From positions 1,426,001 to 1,490,000 of the forward strand of contig OY969783.1 of assembly GCA_963702995.1 (NCBI GenBank): DNA of 64,000 bases, read 5' to 3'. This DNA is from MFD04580-c1 sp963702995. GTDB taxonomy: Bacteria > Planctomycetota > Phycisphaerae > Tepidisphaerales > Tepidisphaeraceae. Of the stretch, positions 57,618-64,000 are shown one piece after another (within the stretch, counting starts at the first letter, position 1; the number at the start of each line of letters is the position of its first letter). Below the pieces are notes generated by a model, which ran no database searches, was not told the DNA's origin, and worked only from the letters and a program-made list of their open reading frames with translations. The translations under genes and the position numbers were made by a program.

Positions 57618-58133
57618 ATGCCTACTCCCACCCCTTCCGGCGACCCGATTCTGCTGCGTGACGCCCGGTGGGCGGACCTGCCGGAGATCAATGCCATCTA
57701 CAACCATTTCGTGCTCAGCTCGACGGCGACATATCAGGAGGCGATCGAGCCGACGGACGGCCGCGAAGCGTGGTTCGCCCGGCACGGCGGGGAGCACCCC
57801 GTCACGGTCGCGACGCTCGACGGGGGCATCGTCGGGTGGGCGTCGCTCTCGCCGTACCATCCCCGCAGCGCCTATCGGCGAACCGCGGAAAGCAGCGTCT
57901 ACATCCACGCGGCATTCCATCGGCGCGGGATCGGGAAGGCGCTGATGGTCGATCTGATCGAACGCGGCCGCCGGCTCGGGCACCACACCCTCATCGCGGG
58001 GATCGACGCCGAACAGACGTCCAGCCTCGCCCTGCACGAAGCGCTCGGCTTCGAACGGGTGGGGCATCTCAAGCAGGTGGGGTTCAAGTTCGGGCGCTGG
58101 CTCGACGTGATCTACATGCAACTGATGCTCTGA
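57618..58133 (+). CDS. GNAT acetyltransferase of the phosphinothricin N-acetyltransferase type
   Basis: 171 residues. INAIYNHFVLSSTATYQEAI is the signature of the PAT/Bar-like subgroup, and ESSVYIHAAFHRRGIGKALM contains the acetyl-CoA loop. It probably acetylates a small amine such as methionine sulfone or phosphinothricin-like compounds; physiological substrate unknown. Divergent from fba across 283 bases. Confidence 0.9.
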   Translation: MPTPTPSGDPILLRDARWADLPEINAIYNHFVLSSTATYQEAIEPTDGREAWFARHGGEHPVTVATLDGGIVGWASLSPYHPRSAYRRTAESSVYIHAAFHRRGIGKALMVDLIERGRRLGHHTLIAGIDAEQTSSLALHEALGFERVGHLKQVGFKFGRWLDVIYMQLML

Positions 58134-58311
58134 CACGCCATCGATATTCAGGAGTGGAGCGTTTGGATACGGGGAAAGGAAGGAACCGGATGGAAGCGGG
58201 CGCGACGATTTCCGCCTTCTTCTTGTTTGCGATTCCTTGGGATTGAGACCTTCGGATTTTGCCTGTTCAGAAGTCGTTACAGCGGGATCCTCGCCGTGTG
58301 TTGATCGCGGC

Positions 58312-59070
58312 TCAAGCCGAGATGGCGGCAATCGGCGGAGTGACCCCCGAGGCGGCCGGTGCCCGGACGGCCATCCGACGGGCCATCGTCAGGCCGGCGA
58401 GCATCACGACGACCGAGGCCCCAATGCCGACCCAAAACTGCCACTCGGCGATCAGCGAAGGTCGCGCGCCGATCGCGACGTAGACCGCGACGATCGGCAG
58501 ATTCCCCACCAGCGTCCCCAGGGCCGCGTCGCGTGCTTTGATCCCGGTCAAGCCGACCAGATAGTTCCCCAATCCGTACGGCAGCACGAACAGCAGGCGG
58601 CTGGCGACGACGACCGCGAACCCGTGATTCCCCAGCTGCGCGGCGAGCCGTTGAAACCGCGCCGCCTTCCCGCCCGCACGCGCGGCGACCCAGTCCCCTC
58701 CCGCCCACTGGGAGACGAAGACTGTAACCGCCGAGCCTGCGCTGGAGGCGACGAGCGTCCAGAAGACCCCACCCGCCAGCCCGAATGCATGCCCGGCGAG
58801 GATTTGGAGCCACCAGACCGGCAGGCAGAACAAGGCGCAACCGATGTAAACCGCGACAAAGGCGAGGGGGGCCGTCAGCGGCCGCTCGGCAACCCATGCC
58901 CGCGATTGCACGCCCAGGGCCGCCAGGTGACGACGCTCCAGTACGTGCCGCGCTGCGCGGTTGTGCGAGAGAAGCACGCCCACCAAAACCAGAACGCAGA
59001 GCATGAAAAGCGGGCCCAGACGGCCAGCCGAGCGGCGAGACGACGAATCCGATGAGATACCAAGAGACAT
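58312..59070 (-). CDS. VTT (TVP38/TMEM64, DedA-like) membrane protein
   Basis: 252 residues. Four to six hydrophobic helices, with the VTT core FCLPVWWLQILAGHAFGLAG, GSAVTVFVSQWAGGDW and ASRLLFVLPYGLGNYLVGLT. Related DedA proteins are undecaprenyl-phosphate or phosphatidylserine flippases; TVP38 members are mostly uncharacterised. I chose ATG 59070; GTG 59094 is possible. Confidence 0.8.
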   Translation of the reverse strand: MSLGISSDSSSRRSAGRLGPLFMLCVLVLVGVLLSHNRAARHVLERRHLAALGVQSRAWVAERPLTAPLAFVAVYIGCALFCLPVWWLQILAGHAFGLAGGVFWTLVASSAGSAVTVFVSQWAGGDWVAARAGGKAARFQRLAAQLGNHGFAVVVASRLLFVLPYGLGNYLVGLTGIKARDAALGTLVGNLPIVAVYVAIGARPSLIAEWQFWVGIGASVVVMLAGLTMARRMAVRAPAASGVTPPIAAISA

Positions 59071-59456
59071 GGTCAATGAGCCCCACAGCGGCACAGTCCG
59101 CCCACACCGGGCCGACGCGCGGCGGCGAACCGCAACTGATGGGCACGGATAGCCTGAGAACCGAAAGCTGGCCCGACGGTCGAAGGCAAGCCCCCGACAC
59201 GCGAAGCGCGCCGAATCGATCCGCCGATCGACCGGTCGAACGCTAAGCGTTGACGTGCAGCGTCCTCGCCGCTCGTCACGTCGCGGAGTGTATCACAACT
59301 TCTTGAGGGGTCGGAAGTGAATCTTACAGAGCCGAAATGACCCGCGCCCGCCGGCTCGCGCGCGTTCGCGTCAGCCGCCGCCAACCCCCACGGAAACGCG
59401 CCTTCACCGACGCCTCTCCGCCTACCCCAGAAATCGCGTGATCCGTTTGTAACTCC

Positions 59457-60631
59457 TTACGCCGCCTTGACTGCCGAAACAACTTTCTTGGCCGCGTCGG
59501 TGAGGTCGGTGGCCGAGACGAGCGTCGGCAGCTCGTTCTTCGCACCGGCGAGGATCTGCCGCGCCTTATCCACATTGGTCCCTTCAAGGCGGACGACCAC
59601 TGGCACCTTGAACCCGATCTTGCGGCCGGCCTGAACCAGCGCGTCGGCGATCAGATCACACTTGGCGATGCCGCCAAAAATGTTGACCAGGATGCCCTTC
59701 ACGTTCGGGTCGGACAGGATGATGCCGAACGCCTCGATCGCCCCTTCACTGGTGACCGATCCGCCGACATCAAGGAAGTTCGCCGGCTCCGCGCCGTGCA
59801 GCTTGATGATGTCCATCGTCGCCATCGCCAGCCCAGCCCCGTTTACCAGGCAGCCGATCGTCCCGTCCAGTGCGATGTAGTTCAGGTTGGCCTTGTGGGC
59901 GCGGACGTCGAGCGGGCGCTCTTGCGACTCATCGGCCATCGCGGCCAGGTCGGCGTGGCGGAACATCGCGTTGTCGTCGAAGTTGAACTTCGCGTCGATC
60001 GCCAGCAACTGGCCGTCCTTGGTCACGACCAGCGGGTTGATCTCCGCCAGCGACGCATCGGTCTTGATGAAGACCTTCGCCAGGTTGGTGATGATCTTGG
60101 CGGCCTCGCCGGCGTGCTTGCCGGTAAACCCGAGCTTGTACGCCAGGTCGCGCGCCTGATACGCCTGAAGGCCGAGCAGCGGGTGGAGCGGCTCCTTCAG
60201 CACTTTTTCGGCGCGGTCTTGGCGACCTCCTCGATCTCCATGCCCCCTTCGGCGCTGGCGATCAGGGTGGCCGTCCCGCGGCCGCGGTCGAGCGTGATGC
60301 CCAGGTAGTATTCCTTGGCGATCTCAACTCCCGGCGCCACGATCAGCACCGACACCGGCACCCCTTCAGGCCCGGTCTGGTTGCTGACCATCCGGTTGGC
60401 CAGCATGAACTTCGCCGCCTCCTGGGCTTCCTTGGCGCTGCGGACAAGCTTCACGAACCCCGCCTTGCCGCGACCGCCGGCGTAGACTTGCGCCTTGACG
60501 ACGCACATCCCCTGATTGAACTTCCGAAACGCCTCGGCCGCCTCGTCGGGCGAGCGAACGACTTCGGCCGCCGGGACAGGGATCCCGGCTTCGGTCAGGA
60601 GCTGGCGGGCCTGATATTCGTGAATCTTCAT
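59457..60631 (-). CDS. sucC: Succinyl-CoA ligase (ADP-forming) beta subunit, frameshifted
   Basis: TCA-cycle enzyme subunit that makes ATP from succinyl-CoA. The ATP-grasp part (MKIHEYQARQLLTEAGIPVP; VVKAQVYAGGRGKAGFVKLV) is in the frame from ATG 60631, and the rest (VFIKTDASLAEINPLVVTKD; NYIALDGTIGCLVNGAGLAM; IKGILVNIFGGIAKC-type segment) in the next. A sixth A in the A5 run (60204-60208 on the minus strand) restores 391 residues, the normal length. No sucD is inside the window, and its absence downstream is notable since the two are usually adjacent. Confidence 0.93.
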
Positions 60632-60671
60632 AGGGCGCGAAGTATACTGGCGCGGTCTTGCGGGGCAAAAC

Positions 60672-60688
60672 GGCGCAATAAGTCTCCG
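60672..60688. repeat. Left copy of 17-bp target-site duplication
   Basis: GGCGCAATAAGTCTCCG, identical to 62173-62189, directly abuts the left end of the insertion sequence. Confidence 0.9.
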
Positions 60689-60745
60689 TGTCCTACCGCT
60701 TTAGAAATGTCAGGGGTTTTCACTGCAGTAGAAATGTCAGGGTCC

Positions 60746-60794
60746 CCCGGGGTCAGGGCTTCGGAGGCGTAGCCTCCGAAGCCCTGACCCCGGG
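60746..60794. terminator. Long hairpin at the transposase 3' end
   Basis: A perfect 23-bp inverted repeat (60746-60768 with 60772-60794), loop of three bases. The transposase stop (60753-60755) is within one arm, so its last residues (GVRASEATPPKP) are encoded by the hairpin. It probably ends transcription before the neighbouring sucC gene. Confidence 0.7.
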
Positions 60795-62052
60795 ACGCGA
60801 ATCTCCACACGCCGGACGACGGTTGAACGGGTGCGACGCCGATGGCACGTAACGCTTGTTGTTCTTCACAGGCTCCTTCGCCTTCTTTGCCTTCGCCGGC
60901 CCCGGACGCGCAGACAACTCCATGCATGCCAGCGACTCCACGCCGTAACGCACCAGCAAGTCGCCCCCCGCCTTCTCCATCACCATCACGCGTCGCCCTG
61001 GACGTGGCAGGTCCAGCCCCGCGTGCCGCGCGTCGATTTGCAGCACACGCCCACGCCATTGCACGCACCAGTCACGCCCAACCGCACGCTCCTCACGCTC
61101 GCAGAGCACCTCGTCAAGCTTCACCCCCACCGGCAGCTTCCGGTGGGCGTCGGACTTCTTCACCGCCGCCACGCCGAACTTCTCGTTGAACCGCTTCAGG
61201 AACGATTCCTCCAGCAGCACGTTCGCCGCCTCCATCGTCCAGACCCCTCGCAGCGTCAGCTCCTTCACCAGGCGGTCCTGCAGCGTCCCGTTCATCCGCT
61301 CCACGCGCCCCTTGGCCTGGGGGCTGTTCGCCAGGATCAACTCCACTCCAAGCTCTTTCATCGCTCGCCCGAACTGCGTCAACGTCGGCTCGCCATCGGC
61401 GGTTTCACTCCGGTAAATCCCCGCTTTATCCACATACACCGCACGCGGCAGCCCGCGTGATCGAACGTAGCGGCCCATCACGTCGAACGCCGCCGACAAC
61501 ATCTCCTTCTCATAGAACCGCGCCATCACCCGGCCGGTCGCGTCGTCCACCATCACCATCAGGCAGCACCACGGCCCACGCCGTCCCAACCAGTCGTGCC
61601 AGCTCCCGTCCATCTGCACCAACTCCCCGGCGCGACTGCGACGCGGCCGACGCAGCCGATGCTTGCCACGCTTACGCCGCCGCTCGAACAACCCCGCGGC
61701 ACGCAGCCACCGCCCCAGCGCAGTCCGGGCTAATCGTCTGACCGTCCTCCGCAGCCAGATATTCACACGCCAGCGTCGGGGCGAAACCCGCGTACTTCTG
61801 ACGGTACAACTTCAGGATCGCAGCCCGTCTCCCGTCATCGGTCATGCGGTTGGACGACCGCCCGCGAAGCTGGTGCGCAAGGCCTGCGTCACCCTGCGCC
61901 GCGTACCGCCGCTTCAACCGCCACATCTGCCGCTCCGTCACCTCCAGCAGCAACGCCGCCTCCGACACCGACATCTCACCGTCACGCACCTTGCACAAAA
62001 CTTCCAGTCGCCGCCGCTCCTTCGCGCTCAACGAAATTGTTCCCATCCCCAC
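60753..62052 (-). CDS. ISNCY/IS1202-type DDE transposase (frameshifted)
   Basis: Two frames make one transposase of about 432 residues. The first (62052-61672) has the helix-turn-helix part (SLSAKERRRLEVLCKVRDGE; VSEAALLLEVTERQMWRLKR; DAGLAHQLRGRSSNRMTDDG). The second (61766-60753) has the RNase H-like core with D in RAGELVQMDGSWHDW, D in RAVYVDKAGIYRSE and E in KGRVERMNGTLQDRLVKELT. Removing one C near 61728 gives continuous ISRTALGRWLRAAGLF. Whether the break is real or a sequence error is open; if real the copy is inactive. Confidence 0.88.
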
Positions 62053-62172
62053 GAGCTATAACGAGCACGACACTGACATTTCTAAAGCGGTAGAACCCTG
62101 ACATTTCTAAAGCGGGGAAACCCTGACATTTCTAAAGCGGGGAAACCCTGACATTTCTAAAGCGGTACAACA

Positions 62173-62189
62173 GGCGCAATAAGTCTCCG
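62173..62189. repeat. Right copy of 17-bp target-site duplication
   Basis: Identical to 60672-60688 and directly abuts the right end of the insertion sequence. Confidence 0.9.
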
Positions 62190-62312
62190 CGACGGCCGAG
62201 ATCTCAGGCACAAGGGCTGACCCAGACCGACCTCGATGCGGTCTGGAGCTATTACCGGCATCACCCGCGGGAAATCGATGGGGCGATCCATGCCGAGGAG
62301 CGCGAGGGATGA
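62190..62312 (+). pseudogene. DUF433 antitoxin-like remnant, 5' end missing
   Basis: In-frame with the stop TGA at 62310-62312, the sequence reads AQGLTQTDLDAVWSYYRHHP and REIDGAIHAEEREG, the C-terminal half of a DUF433 protein. No start or N-terminus lies between it and the insertion sequence, and none is found on the other side. It precedes a DUF5615 gene, the normal partner order. Confidence 0.65.
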
Positions 62313-62316
62313 TCGA

Positions 62317-62700
62317 GTGGCGCGGTTCTACTCAGACGAGAACTTCCCCTACCCTGTTGTGCTTGCGTTGCGGCAGTCAGGGCACGACGTGCTGACGTCC
62401 CTCGAGGCGGGACAAGCCAATCGGCGAGTTGCGGACTCAGATGTGCAGAGCTTCGCCACGAAGGCAGGTCGTGCCGTGTTGACGCTCAACGGGCGCGACG
62501 TTGTCCGACTTCACACGTCCGGAGTCGCATACACGGGAATCATCGCCTGCACGGTCGATTCAAGTCACAGCGGCCACGCGGATCGCATCCATTGCGATAT
62601 TTCGCGAGCGTCGTCGCTCTCTAGTCAATTGCGGAGCATCAATCGGGAAATTTCCATGACGCAACCTAAGCTACCCCGGTCGCGCACGACAAACAGATGA
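62317..62700 (+). CDS. DUF5615 PIN-like (putative toxin) protein
   Basis: 127 residues from GTG 62317, with GAGGGA upstream. FYSDENFPYPVVLALRQSGH and VLTSLEAGQANRRVADSDVQ followed by AVLTLNGRDVVRLH fit the PIN-like DUF5615 fold. The usual D-E-N catalytic motif is S-D-E-N, intact, while the later acidic motif reads LNGRDV instead of HD-x-D. Its predicted role is a ribonuclease toxin, unproven. Its DUF433 partner upstream is truncated. Confidence 0.75.
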   Translation: MARFYSDENFPYPVVLALRQSGHDVLTSLEAGQANRRVADSDVQSFATKAGRAVLTLNGRDVVRLHTSGVAYTGIIACTVDSSHSGHADRIHCDISRASSLSSQLRSINREISMTQPKLPRSRTTNR

Positions 62701-62748
62701 AGTGAGCGAGCCCGGTTTTCGATGCGCAACTGCTTCTGGAGGTCGACC

Positions 62749-62994
62749 ATGCCTCAATCAGATGAGCTTCTCCGGCGAATCACGTCGGACCCGGCTATCT
62801 TCTCCGGCAAGCCGATCATAAGAGGAAGGCGTCTTGCGGTAGAGCACGTGCTCTCGATGTTCGCGGCAGGCGACACAAGCTCTGATCTGCTCACGGCGTA
62901 CCCATTTCTTGAGCCTGAAGACCTGCGAGCATGCTTGCTGTTCGCTTACAAGCTCGTCGCGCATGAACGCGTCGAACCCTTTCCGGCCGGGTGA
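62749..62994 (+). CDS. DUF433 antitoxin-like protein
   Basis: 81 residues from ATG 62749 (GGAGG upstream). RITSDPAIFSGKPIIRGRRL and VEHVLSMFAAGDTSSDLLTA with YPFLEPEDLRACLLFAYKLV match the DUF433 family over the full length. It overlaps the following DUF5615-type frame. Such pairs are thought to be toxin-antitoxin modules. Confidence 0.85.
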   Translation: MPQSDELLRRITSDPAIFSGKPIIRGRRLAVEHVLSMFAAGDTSSDLLTAYPFLEPEDLRACLLFAYKLVAHERVEPFPAG

Positions 62995-63244
62995 CCCGGG
63001 CGATGCGGAAATCTTTCGGATCGCCGTCGCCGAAGGGCGAACCGTCGTCACGATCGATAAAGATTTTGGCGAGCTCGCCGTAGTCCACGGGCTGGTACAC
63101 CATGGGCTCATCCGGCTGACCGGGTTCCGCGCCGCGGATCAGGGGCCGGCAATTCTAAGGCTTCTGACGGCGTACGCGACGGAACTTGCGGAGGGCGCAA
63201 TCTTGACCGCCGAGCCGTGGCGTGTTCGGGTGCGTCCCGCGTGA
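62963..63244 (+). CDS. DUF5615 PIN-like protein, N-terminally truncated
   Basis: 93 residues from ATG 62963. PGDAEIFRIAVAEGRTVVTI with DKDFGELAVVHGLVHHGLIR is the C-terminal half of a DUF5615 domain. The N-terminal half, with the first strand and its D-E-N residues, is missing: the DUF433 gene runs directly into it. Probably inactive as a toxin. Confidence 0.7.
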   Translation: MNASNPFRPGDPGDAEIFRIAVAEGRTVVTIDKDFGELAVVHGLVHHGLIRLTGFRAADQGPAILRLLTAYATELAEGAILTAEPWRVRVRPA

Positions 63245-63259
63245 CTAAAGTACGGACAC

Positions 63260-63988
63260 ATGATCCTGACGACCCCACCTTTCTTCCGTCCCGCCATCGT
63301 CCTCACCAGCGGCGGCCTCGATAGCACGACCTGCCTCGCCATCGCCCGCGACCGAGGCTTCGCCCCGATCTACTCCCTCGCGTTCGACTACGGACAGCGG
63401 CATCGCCAGGAACTCGTCGCCGCGCGGGCGGTCGCCGAGCGATTTGCGGCGGCCGAACATCGCGTGATCACGATCGACCTCCGCCAGTTCGGCAAAAGCG
63501 CCCTCACCGCCGCCATCGACGTCCCCAAAGATCGCGACGAGTCGAACATGGCGGCCGACGTCCCCATCACCTACGTCCCCGCCCGCAATACGATCTTCCT
63601 GAGCTACGCCCTCGCCTGGGCGGAAGTGCTGGGCGTCCGCGACGTCTTCATCGGCGTGAATGCCCTCGACTACAGCGGCTACCCCGACTGCCGCCCGGAA
63701 TACATCGCCGCGTTCGAAGCGATGGCGAACCTCGCCACGCGAATGACCACCTCGCCACACAGCGCAAAGGGCGGGCCGTTCACGATCCACGCCCCCCTCA
63801 TCCAGATGACCAAGGCCAAGATCATCCGCACCGGCGTCGCACTTGGCGTCGATTACGGCATGACGCATAGCTGCTACGACCCCGACGCCCAGGGCCGAGC
63901 CTGCGGCCGCTGCGATAGCTGCATCCTCCGCAAAAAGGGGTTCGCGGCCGCGGGCGTAGCGGATCCGACGCGGTACGCCACAGCATAG
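63260..63988 (+). CDS. queC: 7-cyano-7-deazaguanine synthase
   Basis: 242 residues. ATP-dependent conversion of 7-carboxy-7-deazaguanine to preQ0 in queuosine synthesis. The PP-loop is VLTSGGLDSTTCLAIARD, substrate segments are ITYVPARNTIFLSYALAWAE and FIGVNALDYSGYPDCRPEYI, and the Zn-binding cysteines are in SCYDPDAQGRACGRCDSCIL. Full length. Other queuosine genes are outside the window. Confidence 0.96.
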   Translation: MILTTPPFFRPAIVLTSGGLDSTTCLAIARDRGFAPIYSLAFDYGQRHRQELVAARAVAERFAAAEHRVITIDLRQFGKSALTAAIDVPKDRDESNMAADVPITYVPARNTIFLSYALAWAEVLGVRDVFIGVNALDYSGYPDCRPEYIAAFEAMANLATRMTTSPHSAKGGPFTIHAPLIQMTKAKIIRTGVALGVDYGMTHSCYDPDAQGRACGRCDSCILRKKGFAAAGVADPTRYATA

Positions 63989-64000
63989 TGGCGGCGTTGG

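Larger units (their letters stand above)
60689..62172. mobile_element. Insertion sequence of the ISNCY/IS1202 type, 1484 bp
   Basis: Ends 5'-TGT...ACA-3'. The terminal inverted repeats are 60689-60715 and 62146-62172, matching at 25 of 27 positions (core TACCGCTTTAGAAATGTCAG). The core is repeated inside: once near the left end (60729-60742) and four times at the right end (62072, 62096, 62121, 62146) with about 25-bp spacing. It encodes one DDE transposase, and a 17-bp direct repeat flanks it. A long duplication of this size fits the ISTde1-like branch of IS1202, as I recall. It sits between sucC and a truncated DUF433 gene. Confidence 0.88.

Overview
The window looks like a chromosomal segment of a GC-rich planctomycete, possibly from Phycisphaerae. 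This rests on the mix of families: an exported protein with a LEPR-XLL-type leader and GloVer tandem repeats, Calx-beta and Ig-like proteins, a 3-keto-disaccharide hydrolase (DUF1080), a DUF2934 protein, GYF_2 proteins, TMTC-like TPR membrane proteins, and squalene synthesis by HpnCDE. The class assignment is inference. I see no rRNA, tRNA or CRISPR array.

Layout. 0-6.3 kb: sugar kinase (cut by the window edge), 6-phosphogluconate dehydrogenase, an acetyltransferase and a PutA-type proline catabolic enzyme. 6.6-10.2 kb: hpnC-hpnD-hpnE operon making squalene. 10.3-21.8 kb: envelope block with a TMTC-like TPR protein, a putative beta-barrel, a 1444-residue GloVer/Ig/Calx-beta protein, a Calx-beta protein and an O-antigen-ligase-like TPR protein. 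21.8-26.1 kb: HpnN-like RND transporter and a class III aminotransferase, a likely second hopanoid locus. 26.4-36.1 kb: HEAT-thioredoxin protein, an ImmA/IrrE-like protein without its zinc motif, a secreted TPR protein, hypotheticals and a flavin amine oxidase. 36.2-39.4 kb: rho and a polytopic membrane protein. 40.5-48.3 kb: YqeY, Bcp peroxiredoxin, DUF2934, Lon-N domain, gamma-glutamylcyclotransferase-like, DUF433, aldo/keto reductase, LigD-like phosphoesterase domain, sugar isomerase and truncated globin. 48.4-55.4 kb: three GYF_2 proteins among DUF1080, SDR and G8-domain proteins. 55.5-60.6 kb: pdxH, class II aldolase, acetyltransferase, VTT membrane protein and sucC. 60.7-63.2 kb: a complete insertion sequence with 17-bp target duplication beside decayed DUF433/DUF5615 pairs. 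63.3 kb: queC.

A striking property is that about 14 genes, including the core enzyme SucC, are split by single-base frameshifts, many of them in short homopolymers. The simplest explanation is residual indel error in the assembly. I therefore annotate these as single genes spanning both pieces (PutA as its two halves) and give the frameshift position. The least-explained parts are an uncharacterised domain shared by two tandem GYF_2 membrane proteins, the insertion sequence with its 25-bp-spaced iterated end, and the double seven-repeat GloVer architecture.
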